Shown piece by piece: positions 22,056 to 31,718 of a DNA stretch of 64,000 nucleotides. The DNA is from Tremella fuciformis. Taxonomy: Eukaryota; Basidiomycota; Tremellomycetes; Tremellales; Tremellaceae. The notes under the pieces were generated by a model. The model did not search any database and was not told the DNA's origin. It saw only the letters and a list, made by a program, of their open reading frames with translations. Both the position numbers and the translations under genes were made by a program. The DNA is taken from the NCBI GenBank assembly GCA_032768795.1, contig CP136491.1, forward strand, positions 2,542,001 through 2,606,000, given 5' to 3'. The first letter of the stretch is position 1. Each line of letters starts with the position of its first letter.

Positions 22056-23930
22056 CTACGTGTCGCACTGCGCCGAGTGTTGAGTTGCCTCGAGTGGAGG
22101 GGAGGCGTCCGTCTCGTCCTCGTCCGTCTCCGTACATTTCCATTTCCTCTCGACTCTGTCTATCTCAAAGCGCAAAGATTCCGCTTCCGAATCCAGTTCA
22201 AATGTGCGGTTGTCCATCATAATACTGCCTATCCTGGGGTACGGGAAAGACCGACCGCACGCCTTCATCGGGTCTGTGCCAAAGTCCGGATACGTGTCGT
22301 CCTCCATGAGCTTTTTGTGCACGGAGTCCAAATATTTCCTGGTATCTTCCATCCGCTTGACTCGTTCCCTAGCAGCGCCCAGAACAGAGTTGAACTCATC
22401 TTGCGTGGGTGACTGCTTCTGGTAGTACAGATCGTGAACCCTTTTCCAAAGGACTGACAGATTCTCAATTGTTGCATTTCCCTTGCCACTGACCTGGTCA
22501 CACTTCTTCCGAACCTGCTGGAGGATTTCAGTGCTACTGATCAGATGTCTAGACAGCCAGTCCTTGTGTGTGCCCCCAAAATCCTCTGTAGAACTGTTAA
22601 TCAGCTCTGAGAGCTTGGTGTGGGCCTTTTTCCAACGTTGATGCCACAGCCTTTGCTCATCTTTGGCCTTCTTGACATTGCTCTGGAGGAGCTCATCTGC
22701 AGCAGCATTTTTCTCTTTGTTGGTTCTGACCTGCCATTGGGCATGAGAGCTGCGGAGGCTGGACAATTCAAAGCTTGCTTTGGCCTTTAGGTGATCCAAG
22801 ATGGTCCTTGCCTGATCATGAGAGTATAACAGACTCTTTGACTGGTCAGCCTCCCATGTCAGCAGCTCATTCAGCTTTGACTCAAGGGCTTTCTTTCCTA
22901 CTGTGAACTGAGGCAGGAATTGTTTGGCATTGGCTGTTGACACCATGGCCATGGCACTGGCAACAAGCCGACGAGCAGTTTCAATGGTGTGGTGAGTCCC
23001 TGTCATTGTTACCAACTGCTGAACATCTGTGATACCTTCAATCTCATCAACCCAGCTGTCAAGCTGTTTTGCTAAGTTTTTCTCTCTTTCTTGTTGCTCT
23101 TGAGCTTGCAAGGCCAGCTCATCCTCAACATGGGGCTTGTCAAAAGATGTGTCAGGTATAAAGGACTGTAGCCATGACTTGGCCTCTTCAAAAATTTCTG
23201 GCCATTCCTTCCACTGTACCATCTGCCTCAACTGCTTGGTTGCTGTGCTTGGATTGACACAAGAATCACGGATGAGAGTCCATCTGGCTTGGCTCAAGGC
23301 AGTGGTAACTCCACTAGCTCCACAAGCTTGTTGTGCACGCTTGTACGCTTTCTCTGTGTCTCTCTTGATCTTGGCCTCTACCTGTGGCGCAATCCCCAGG
23401 TAGGTGTCAGTCACATTTGTGTACACAGACAGTGCCGCCTGAATCTGCTCCCGGCTGTCCGGTTGTTTAACAGCTTTCATGCGCTCCCTGATTTCCCATC
23501 GGACCATAAGTCTCCAATGAAGATCAGACATCCCAGCAAGGAGTGTGCCATATGACTTGACCTGTTTCTGCAGGATGTGTTCTGGTGCTTTCAGACTGAG
23601 ATTAGTCCAAGAGTCATATACTTCTTGGAAGGGTTCGCCAGCTCTTTCGCTGGCTCTGAGAGTGGCTTTTGACTGATTCCAGTGGGTCAAGTTCTTTGCC
23701 AGAGCAGAAAGCTGACAGGTTGTGACCTGATAGTATTCCTGAATGCTCTCCAGGGGCAGCTCCTCTATCTTTCGGTTCTGCTTTGCAGATCTGTACCTGT
23801 CCTGCTCTGAAATACAGGCCAATTTCTGCACCCACTGCTTGGAGTCTCTGTCCAGCTCAGTGAACAACTTAAGAGCGGTCTTGGCCTGCTCTGCAGTAGG
23901 TGTGCCATTTTGAGAGTTGCCCTGTTCCAT
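22056..23930 (-). CDS. Long intronless coiled-coil-like ORF A, unknown family
   Basis: One uninterrupted frame; the first ATG at 23930 (MEQGNSQNG) gives 624 residues. The sequence is rich in Lys, Gln, Leu, Ser and Glu with recurrent Trp, and has long amphipathic helix signatures throughout, for example around residues 260-330 and 400-470. Cysteines are few and show no metal-binding pattern. No catalytic motif, signal peptide or membrane segment is visible. The C-terminal 40 residues are acidic. Absence of introns, AT-richer codons and position among retroelements set it apart from the host genes. It points away from ORF B (31719-33440), with the retroelement nest between them. I infer a mobile-element or otherwise horizontally spread gene; no function can be named. 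Confidence 0.6.
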   Translation of the reverse strand: MEQGNSQNGTPTAEQAKTALKLFTELDRDSKQWVQKLACISEQDRYRSAKQNRKIEELPLESIQEYYQVTTCQLSALAKNLTHWNQSKATLRASERAGEPFQEVYDSWTNLSLKAPEHILQKQVKSYGTLLAGMSDLHWRLMVRWEIRERMKAVKQPDSREQIQAALSVYTNVTDTYLGIAPQVEAKIKRDTEKAYKRAQQACGASGVTTALSQARWTLIRDSCVNPSTATKQLRQMVQWKEWPEIFEEAKSWLQSFIPDTSFDKPHVEDELALQAQEQQEREKNLAKQLDSWVDEIEGITDVQQLVTMTGTHHTIETARRLVASAMAMVSTANAKQFLPQFTVGKKALESKLNELLTWEADQSKSLLYSHDQARTILDHLKAKASFELSSLRSSHAQWQVRTNKEKNAAADELLQSNVKKAKDEQRLWHQRWKKAHTKLSELINSSTEDFGGTHKDWLSRHLISSTEILQQVRKKCDQVSGKGNATIENLSVLWKRVHDLYYQKQSPTQDEFNSVLGAARERVKRMEDTRKYLDSVHKKLMEDDTYPDFGTDPMKACGRSFPYPRIGSIMMDNRTFELDSEAESLRFEIDRVERKWKCTETDEDETDASPPLEATQHSAQCDT

Positions 23931-24217
23931 ATCTGAAGCAGTTGTTGTTGCTCTGTTATAGCAAAATATCCCAAAGATACAGTTGTATGCTGATTGATTA
24001 TGGACACTTCTTAGTAAGCCCTGGCAGTATAAGGACAAGAGATAATTCAGCAGGATGTGGGCTGCTAAGCCTCACTGCAATCAAAGGATGAAGCTCACCA
24101 CAACAATGAAAGGAGTGTCACCTTGGCGCACTGGCAAATTCTTCAACCCACTGAAGGATTGTCGGAGGTATTTCAAGCATTGATGAAGTGATCGATACAT
24201 GTGTCACGGGGCCAGGT
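23931..24217. other. Upstream region of ORF A plus LTR fragment
   Basis: This holds the probable promoter of ORF A. At 24202-24217 lies a 16-bp piece beginning TGTCACGGGG, which looks like one terminus of the TGTCA...TGACA LTR family, cut by the copia element at 24218. The sequence TGTCACGGG is the exact inverted complement of CCCGTGACA at 30231-30239. Confidence 0.45.
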
Positions 24218-24535
24218 CGACGGAATCTTAGCTCTGAGGCAATGGGATTCCGGTCACCTGTTGCCCGCTCAGCACTTGCTATGAGTGATACATTCGGACT
24301 TACCTGTTGCCCGCTCAGCACTTGCTATGAGTGATGAGGAGGGCAACAGGCGGCGGCATTCTACAAGGTCGTCGAGGGTGTCGGCGTTATATGCGGAGTT
24401 ATCGTTGTGGCAGCTTCCCCTGCCTCGTCGAGGATGAACCTCGTCGAGGCACAACCTCGTCGAGGATGTGTGTGCCTCGACGAGGCTACTCGAGGATGAG
24501 TCAAGCTCATGTGAGCGTACTACCTATTTCCGTCG
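24218..24535 (-). repeat. 3' LTR of the copia element
   Basis: This is identical to 29518-29835 except at 24496. Its termini form an inverted repeat, CGACGGAA and TTCCGTCG, instead of the usual TG...CA. It contains a 34-base unit repeated twice (24256-24337) and four near-perfect CCTCG(T/A)CGAGG palindromes between 24422 and 24487. Confidence 0.93.
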
Positions 24536-24544
24536 CCTCCCCTC
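24536..24544 (-). promoter_or_regulatory. Polypurine tract of the copia element
   Basis: The minus strand reads GAGGGGAGG directly before the 3' LTR, the expected site of plus-strand DNA priming. Confidence 0.75.
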
Positions 24545-24554
24545 GCGAGCATGT

Positions 24555-26653
24555 CTATTGACTCTGCTGCTCTGCTTCTCCTTGTCTTCCCAAGCCCAGT
24601 AGCTGCCGAAGCTGTCTCGTCTTCTCGGCCGAAAGGTTCTTGGTCAGGATGTCGGCTCGGTTGCTGTCCGTTGGTGTGTATTTGAGCTCAAGCAGTCCAC
24701 CAGCTTGATGCTCTCGTATCCACTGGGCTCGCATGTCGAATGCTTTGTTCAGCTTGAACCCGTGTTGATGTTTGGCCAGTTGAATGGCTCCATTGTTGTC
24801 GTTGTAGATGGGCACTGCCCCATCTATACCGAGGTCGAGGTCGTTCAATAATTGCCTGAGCCATATTGCCTCTTTGCCCGCTTCTGTTGATGCTAGGAGT
24901 TCGGCCTGTGTCGTCGAGAGTGCGACTGTCGGTTGTCGCCTGCTTTTCCATGACACAATGCCCCCGTATGTATTGAAGACGTAGCCGGTTGTAGATCGAC
25001 GTGTGTCGAGACATCCACCCCAGTCTGCGTCTGCCCAGCCTAGCAGTGCTCTTCTTCCTGCATGTGCGTCAAAGGTGAGTGCGAGATCTGATGTTCCTCG
25101 CAGGTACCTTAATAGGTGCTTTGCGGCCCTCCAATGTGCGAGTGACCATTTGCTGATGAAGCGACAGAGCAGTGATGCTGCGTAGGCGATGTCGGGTCGG
25201 GTGATCGTGGCAATATAGAGGATTGACCCGGCGAGTGCTGGAAATGGTTTATCTCGAGCCTCGTCGACCTCCTTTGGCGTAGCCTCGACGAGCTTTGCGT
25301 CAGGCAAGATTGTCTTGCAGGCTTTGCCGGGTTCACCGAAGCGTTGAAGAACTGCCTCGATGTAGTGCTCTTGTGACAGGTACATCTTCTTGTTTGACCT
25401 ATCTCGGTAGATGTTGATACCGAGGAAGTAAGAGACCGGTCCTTGGTCCTTGCACTCGAGTTCCTTGTTGATCTTCCGTTTGATCTCGTCAATTGTTGAT
25501 CGATCGTTGCCGGCTATGAGCATGTCGTCAACGTGGACTGAGATCATGCACCGCTTGTGTCCTTGTCGCAGCGAGTAGATGCATGGATCCGCTAGGGTCG
25601 GTTTGAAGCCTAGCTCCCGTAGGAACTCGTCGAGGCGCTTGTTGAACAAGTGCGGTGATTGTCGGAGACCGTATAGTGATTTCCGGAGGTGCAGAACGTG
25701 TCCGGCGGCGATGTCGCTGCCTTCTGGTGGCTCGATGAAGATGTCCTTGTCGATGTTGGCCTTGAGGAATGCTCCAATGATATCTATTTGGTCGCATTCC
25801 CAGTCGAGGTAGTTGACGATGGAGAGGAACAGGCGGAATGATGACTTGTGGGTGACCGAAGCAAAGAGTTCGTCGAAGTCTCGTCCTGAGACTTGTTGAA
25901 ATCCTCTCACAACGAATCTGGCCTTGTGCTGACTCGCTTTGCCCGTGTCCCCGTCGATCTTGCGGGTGAATACCCATTTGCCTGTAAGAGTGCGGTGATT
26001 CTCCTTGGGAACCATCTCCCACACTCCGTACTTCTCCATCTTTCCCATCTCCTCGTCCATGGCCGATTTCCAATCCTCCCAGTCTGCGGCTCGACGAGCT
26101 TCGGTGTACGACTGGGGGTTGTTGAGTGACTGGGCTGATAACGCGTGCTCTATGGCTACTCGGTTATAGTCCATGTCGATGTCGTGCAGAGGGTGATGAC
26201 TAGGTTCTTGGCCCGCTAGTCTCCCCGACCGTCTTGGCTCATCTGCATCGGCCGCTGTGAGCTCGTTTAGTCGACGATCGGGATCCTCTGGTCCGTCGTC
26301 GGGATTCGGTTCCGGGCTCGGTGCATCCTCTCGGATGTACTCATTGACCCAGCCTCTTCCTTGCCTGGGTACGGCTTGGGGAGGTATGTCGTCCATCTCT
26401 TCCCCTTGTTCCTCTTCTTCTGGTGCCTCCCCTGCCTCGACTATCTCGTTCAGCTCGATGGATGTATCGTCATCCTCGTCGAGGCTCGTCGATGGTTGTC
26501 GAGGTCCAGGTTGAGGCGGCTCCAGGATCTGTCGTGGTTCATCTGAACTGGGCGTTGTCTTCCTGCCCGTGATGAATGTGACGTCTCGGCTTGCGATGAC
26601 CCTGTTGGATTGGGTCAGCACCTTGTAGCCCCAGCTCCCTTCTGTGTACCCCA
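24555..26653 (-). pseudogene. copia pol, 3' part: integrase tail, reverse transcriptase, RNase H
   Basis: This is the downstream half of the interrupted polyprotein. It resumes at the right junction of the solo LTR with YTEGSWGYKV, the end of the integrase domain, followed by SRDVTF. The linker is acidic and Pro-rich. The reverse transcriptase begins near WEMVPKE, with the palm motifs ARFVVRGFQQ, LYGLRQSP and the catalytic SVHVDDM. RNase H follows, including ADADWGGCLDTRRSTTG and the ALSTTQAE stretch, and the frame ends at 24555. The domain itself looks intact; what is broken is the link to the upstream half. An apparent extension of the open frame to 26813 is solo LTR sequence. Confidence 0.92.
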
Positions 26654-27221
26654 TGTCATGAACGACCAAACTCCGACTTTGCTCCGCCCTTCGACTCAAC
26701 TTCAAGTAATCTTCGCCTTGCTCCGACTCCGCATCATTGGGACATCTACCCACGACATCACCGTTCACCCAAGTGTTCACTCGAACACAGGTCCCATTCA
26801 CCTGAACAAACACTAGCCTTGGACGACATGCCTGCCACGTTCACCTGAACGCAAGCAGCGTTCACCCGACCCCCTTTGGTCACACGAACGCCTTCCAGAA
26901 GAAGTAGTATTTGACTGTTCATCCGAACGATCACCCGAACACTTGTGGCGTTCACCTGAACGCCTATTGTATATATAAACCCGCGACTTTCTCGTAGATG
27001 CCCCAGCGATGGATCAGTTTCACATCTCCCAGTGACTTCCCCTCCAGTCCCAGTCCCTCATCCCAGTCCGATTCCATTCGGTCAAGTTCGACCTCGCCGG
27101 AGTCGAACCTCCTAGTCCGTGTCCTTGCTCGACGAGCCAGTGACGACTTCGTTGGGTTACAGCCCCAACATTCTTGCTCCGTTCCTCCTTCGTCACTACC
27201 CAAGGGAGCCCAGGCGTGACA
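26654..27221 (+). repeat. Solo LTR inserted in copia pol
   Basis: This 568-bp insertion begins TGTCATGAAC and ends GCGTGACA, so it has TG...CA termini within a short inverted repeat TGTCA/TGACA. It is flanked on both sides by the 5-bp duplication CCCCA (26649-26653 and 27222-27226). Removing it and one duplication copy restores the integrase reading across Leu-Gly and Tyr-Thr-Glu. The 573 extra bases are a multiple of three, but stops inside the insertion break pol. A TATA-like gtatatataaa at about 26969-26979 lies on the + strand, so the LTR is oriented opposite to the copia element. The U3 carries repeated TTCAC-CGAAC-type palindromes. Confidence 0.93.
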
Positions 27222-29420
27222 CCCCAGCAGTCGACCGCATTGTCCCCGCTCGTCGAGCTTCGATGCGGGGTTCACAACTCGATAGATGCAGTGATGGCCG
27301 AATGGCTGCATCCCCTGGTACTGCAGGTCGATGTCGTGGTTTGGTCGGAAGAGCGTTATCGGGATTTTCGCGTGGGAGCCTGGTAGCCTGTTCCGAGTGA
27401 AGACTACATATCGCAGTGCATCTACCCAGAACTGGGTTGGCAAGTTCGAGTCCGCAAGACATGTCCGGATGTCATTGAGGATGGTGAGATGGACGCGCTC
27501 GACTCGACTGTTTTGGTTGTGTGCGTCGGTCGGCGTAAGGGTGTGCTCAATTCCCTTGCTTTTGCACCAGTGGCTGAATTCCTTGCTCGTGAATTCGCCT
27601 CCTTGGTCTGAGCGGATGGTCTTGACTGTTCGATCAAGCTGATTCTCTGCCAACTTGATATAGTCTTGCAGTGCTTCGGCTGCATCCGACTTCTTCTTGA
27701 GTGGTATGGCCTGCACGTATTTGCTGTGGTCGTCATAGCAGGTGAGGAAGTATTGGAAGCCTTCTCTCGACTGGACGATCGCTGGTCCCCATAGATCGAC
27801 TGATACCTCGACGAGGGGCTTGCTGGCTCGACGAGGGTTAGGTAGAGATGCCGAGCGCGTTGCCTTCCCTTTCAGGCAATCCATGCATTCGACTCTCCGA
27901 AATGACCCTGTCCACTTTGCGCCTAGCTTCCCCTCTTTCCCAAGCTCCCACACCTTCCTCATGTTCGAGTGACCTAGACGTTTGTGCCAGGTGAGGAGGC
28001 GAGTGTCTTCGGCTTCAGTGTTTTCTATTGCCTGAAGTGCTCGGTGAATGCGCGAGGTGGTGCGTACCGGTGTGTCGTCTACAACCCATAGGTTGCCAAG
28101 TTTCTTTCCCCGGAGGATGACCTTCCCTTTCTCGACCAATGTAGCCGAGTCCTTCGAGAAGCGCCAGTGTGTCCCTGTGTACGGACCGAGGCGCTGTGTT
28201 GAGAGGAGGTTGTGCGAGAATGATGGAACGTAGAGGGCGTTGTTGTACCATACGTTGTTGAAGGTGAGGCGGCCGGAGTGTGTAGCTTCGACAATCGATC
28301 CGTCTCCAATTTGGATCTTGACGGCCTTGTCGAGTTTGGTGAGATGTGAGAGAAGGTGCTTGTCCTTGATGAATGGACTGGTGGCACCGCTGTCGATGAT
28401 GATGGAGGTGGATGGGAGGTTGTCGTTGGCGTGTAGTGCAATCTCCGTCGCATAATAGCCTTCCTCCTTTGTCTCCCTCGACGAGCCTCTCTTGTTCTCA
28501 CTCGATGAGTCATCCCCTGACTCCATCTGCTCTCTTGCCTTCTTCGCTTGTCCTCCCTGCTTCCTTCCCTTGGCTGCTTCCCTGGCCGACCTTTGCTCCT
28601 GGATGTGCTTCGGCACTCCAATCACTTTCCAGCACTCATCTGTGGAGTGCCTCCCCTGATCCGGATGGTGGATGCATCTCTTGCTTGCCGGTTTCTGCAG
28701 AGATTTGCTGAGCATCCCCATCTCGTTTACGCTCTCGCCCTTTTGTTGACGTCTGCGATGTTCATCGGCGACCCTATCGATAACCTCGTCGAGGTGGATC
28801 TTGTTCGACGAGGTCCCTGAGTAGAAGGTCGATGCGAGGAGGCCGTATGAGGACGGTAGGCGACGGATGGCGGCGTATGCGCCAATCTGGTTGGCGAATT
28901 GCTCAAGGGTGAGCTTGGAAGTGATGGCGGAGGAGGTGATTTCGGCCAGTTGCGACCGGATGGCTGTGAGATGAGGTTCGGGGTCCTCATTCTCTGGGAT
29001 GGTCTCGCCAAATATCGATGACCATAATTCGGCTAGGCGAGATCCGTTGTCGGCCCCATATGTGGTGACCAGATGATCGTAGAGCCCCTTCGGTTGAGGA
29101 TTCTCGAAGTCGATCAGGTTCGAGGGAAGCTTGTTTTGGACAGTCTCTGTCAGACTGCCGTAGAGAGTGGAGAGGGCGGTGGACTGCTCCTTCTCATGCT
29201 CGTATAGAGCAACTGCTCTCTTTGATGTCTCGGCTGCTGTCGCCGGACTTGACACTGGATATCGAGCCTCGACGAGTGCCCGAATCGCTGACGCGTCCTT
29301 GGTGATGTGGGGTACGAGACCGGCGGATCCGAGGACGACTCGAATCTCGCGCACCCACTGGGCGTAGTTGTCGCGCCCGTTGAGCTTGCGCTCCTCTTTC
29401 ACCGTCTGCACAGATGGCAT
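27222..29420 (-). pseudogene. copia gag-protease-integrase, 5' part of interrupted pol
   Basis: The frame starts with ATG at 29420. Residues 1 to about 230 are a copia-type Gag, with LNGRDNYAQWVREI near the start. A Cys-His knuckle variant (CIHHPDQGRHSTDECW) follows at about residue 245. The aspartic protease active site DSGATSPF is near residue 345. The integrase zinc module has two His (WHKRLGHS) and CMDC. The integrase core begins at VDLWGP; its catalytic acidic residues lie in VDLWGP, SDQGGEF and the SRVERVH region. The frame is interrupted at 27226 by the solo LTR; the residues read beyond that point, to 26964, are not part of the element's protein. Otherwise no internal stop is seen, so the element was intact until that insertion. 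Confidence 0.93.
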
Positions 29421-29499
29421 GACGGAGGACCACTTCGAGGCTGGCGGTGCGTAGGCAAGGTCGACGAGTTTGTTGACGCGTTCTATCTACCGCGACTTG

Positions 29500-29517
29500 T
29501 CGAACGAGACGTTACCA
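29500..29517 (-). promoter_or_regulatory. Primer-binding site of the copia element
   Basis: The minus strand reads TGGTAACGTCTCGTTCGA immediately after the 5' LTR. A start with TGG fits pairing to the CCA end of a tRNA. I cannot say which tRNA. Confidence 0.6.
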
Positions 29518-29835
29518 CGACGGAATCTTAGCTCTGAGGCAATGGGATTCCGGTCACCTGTTGCCCGCTCAGCACTTGCTATGAGTGATACATTCGGACT
29601 TACCTGTTGCCCGCTCAGCACTTGCTATGAGTGATGAGGAGGGCAACAGGCGGCGGCATTCTACAAGGTCGTCGAGGGTGTCGGCGTTATATGCGGAGTT
29701 ATCGTTGTGGCAGCTTCCCCTGCCTCGTCGAGGATGAACCTCGTCGAGGCACAACCTCGTCGAGGATGTGTGTGCCTCGACGAGGCTACTCGAGGCTGAG
29801 TCAAGCTCATGTGAGCGTACTACCTATTTCCGTCG
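29518..29835 (-). repeat. 5' LTR of the copia element
   Basis: This 318-bp LTR has one mismatch to the 3' LTR and the same non-canonical inverted termini CGACGGAA/TTCCGTCG. It includes the same duplicated 34-base unit and CCTCG(T/A)CGAGG palindromes. Confidence 0.93.
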
Positions 29836-30239
29836 AAAAGACAAGTGTCGGACAGAGTTACCACAAATATTGGACGACCCCCTTTGTCTATATAAACCCC
29901 CTTCTTCCCGTAGTTCGTTTGATTCTTCCCAAGGATCAAAAATATCCATAGCTTGATATCGTACCCTCCCTCCTCCCTTTTCCTCACACAGCTTACAGCT
30001 GGTGGGATCTTATATAGTCCTTGCACTACTCTTGACATACCCTATCAAGCTCTCGTCACTTCACCACAGACCTACCCATCTTGGATAGCTTGCCCTCGAT
30101 CCTTCCAAGCTATCACTTGCCGTCCAACTGATCAACACCCAGGACTCATCTCTTCTGGTAAGTCCCTCCTGCTAAACCGTCTTATTCGCCCCTGTCTCCA
30201 TTTGTATAGTCTAGGTCTGGTGGGGACAGGCCCGTGACA
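29836..30239 (+). repeat. Truncated LTR fragment, + orientation
   Basis: The fragment abuts the copia element on its right. A TATA-like ctatataaa at about 29890-29898 and a terminus CCCGTGACA at 30231-30239 match the layout of the + oriented solo LTR at 26654. Its start is missing, apparently lost at the copia junction. The 16 bases left of the copia element are the inverted form of this LTR end rather than its start, so the flanks were probably rearranged. Confidence 0.55.
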
Positions 30240-30763
30240 CTCGAGGGGGTAGCCCAAGGTAAAGGGCACGAGGGGTCCTAGTCTCTGGCTCGTAAAGCAA
30301 GGGGACTGAGGGATCGAGGACAAGAGTGCTGGGTTCAGACCAGCTGTGTGACTTTTGTGATGGGACACAAGAGATCCATTGCTGAAGAAACTATCTTGGC
30401 CGGAAAGTGGCCTCCTTATATAGACAAGAGGGCTATGTACGCCGAAGGGATTTGCCACCCATTTTGCCACCCATTCCATGAGAAAAGTTTTCCTGCTGCC
30501 GATATTTCTCGAGTGCAAGCGATTCTCCTCGCTGCAGATCTGTCTATAATTACTGGGAACGGAAAGGTGGCTGAAGGCCGCCGAGTAGGATCACCGGAAA
30601 AAGTACTGACTTCAGGAAAGATCACCGATAAAAGTACTGACTTAAATCGGCGATGTACCAGAAGAGGTAATGTTTGAGCAGTTCGGTGGAAAAAGTACTG
30701 TGTTTTGAAGGCGAATGGCTTAAAAAGCGGTGACTTGTGTTTGAGATGAGGTCGGTCATGACA
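30235..30763 (-). repeat. LTR-like sequence, - orientation, same family
   Basis: The segment shares with the solo LTR at 31050-31557 the stretch TAGTCTCTGGCTCGTA, a motif around GGGTT(C/A)AGACCA, then AGATCCATTGCTGAAGAA and GGCCTCCTT with an adjacent TATA-like run. It ends TCATGACA at 30763, like the other copy. The left terminus is TGACAC rather than TGTCAC and overlaps the end of the neighbouring fragment. No target duplication is found. Confidence 0.6.
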
Positions 30764-31044
30764 AGCAGGTGCAGAGTCATATAGGATGCCCCGGGCGCCC
30801 GTCGTAGTTCTTCAGCACTCTCTGATTGAGTCTCATGGATCATCCTTGACGATCTCACTCTCTCCGTGGCACGCAGCGTGGCTGAGTCGCACTCACGCTG
30901 TATCCTCGACGACCTTGTTACCTCGACGACCTTGTAACCTCGACGAGGATCCTACCTTGACATCCTCGTTTCTACTCCTTTATCCCTTATTCTTGACTCT
31001 GATATTGTGCGAGAGGGCCTCTGCCAACGGGAGAGCGCAGCATC
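30764..31044. other. Spacer between LTR copies
   Basis: There is no gene. Three CCTCGACGA units occur at about 30904-30945, the last being part of CCTCGACGAGG. This is the palindrome that recurs in the copia LTRs. Confidence 0.45.
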
Positions 31045-31049
31045 GTGAC

Positions 31050-31557
31050 TGTCACGCCTGCGGGTAGTCTGCGGTAGCGAGAGGTCTGCCTTGGGTACTG
31101 AAGGGGTTTAGTCTCTGGCTCGTAGAGCTTGATGACTGCCTTAGGTACTGAGGTGACTGAAGTGTTGGGTTAAGACCAACTGAGTGACTTTGTGTGAAGA
31201 GAAGACCAAGATCCATTGCTGAAGAAGAAGGGGGGAAGGGCCAGATGAGGCCTCCTTTTATACCCTTCACATCTAAAAGGTAGGACTAATTAAAGAGGTG
31301 TCGTGAGGGATTTACTGACCAATCAGATAAATGCCTCACTTAGACCACCGTGGGAAACTACAAGCTAGCCAATAGGAAAAATGCCTCAAAGGTGGAGGCT
31401 GACTAAGCTCTTTGAACTAGCCAATAGGAAAAATGCCTCAGAGGTGGAGGCTTACTAAGCAAGGTGGAGGCTGACTAATCAACTGATAAATGTTCTCCAA
31501 ATAACACATCACTCCATGAGTCATGTTTTCTCCTTTTCCTTATCACGAGTCATGACA
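31050..31557 (-). repeat. Solo LTR with 5-bp target duplication
   Basis: This 508-bp LTR reads on the minus strand. On the + strand it begins TGTCACGCC and ends CATGACA, the reverse of the copy at 26654-27221, which ends GCGTGACA. It is flanked by GTGAC on both sides (31045-31049 and 31558-31562). The minus strand has a TATAAAAGG box at about 31254-31262. In the U3 a unit containing CCAATAGGAAAAATGCCTCA is repeated at 31365 and 31417, with partial units at 31315 and 31460. Confidence 0.9.
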
Positions 31558-31718
31558 GTGACATTGACATCTCCCGATTCAGGATTTGTGTCACATAAGC
31601 ACACTCATTGCAAACATTTCCTTTGAGCTTTTACCTCCTTTCAGCCTTTCATGCAAACACTTGTCTGGAGACATGGAGTTATCAGGCAAGGCAAAAACAC
31701 CCGCTTGAGTGGGGGAGC
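31558..31718. other. Upstream region of ORF B
   Basis: This is a short region between the solo LTR and ORF B, and its probable promoter. No gene is seen. Confidence 0.4.

Larger units (their letters stand above)
24218..29835 (-). mobile_element. Ty1/copia LTR retrotransposon, recent, pol interrupted
   Basis: The element reads on the minus strand. It is bounded by two 318-bp LTRs (24218-24535 and 29518-29835) that differ at one position (24496 versus 29796), which implies recent insertion. Downstream of the 5' LTR at 29517 lies TGGTAACG, a likely primer-binding site. Upstream of the 3' LTR at 24536-24544 the minus strand reads GAGGGGAGG, a polypurine tract. The coding order is gag, protease, integrase, reverse transcriptase, RNase H, the copia order. 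A foreign solo LTR at 26654-27221 splits pol. No 5-bp target duplication is visible; a 4-bp TCGA on both sides is possible if the LTRs are drawn three bases shorter at each end. Confidence 0.95.

Noticed and set aside
26964..27220. C-terminal extension of the copia gag-integrase frame
   Set aside because: This stretch is solo LTR sequence read through in frame, as shown by the CCCCA duplications at both ends.
30330..30350. GGGTTCAGACC, resembling a tRNA B box
   Set aside because: It recurs in the related solo LTR at about 31167-31177 in a non-tRNA context, so it is a conserved LTR segment.
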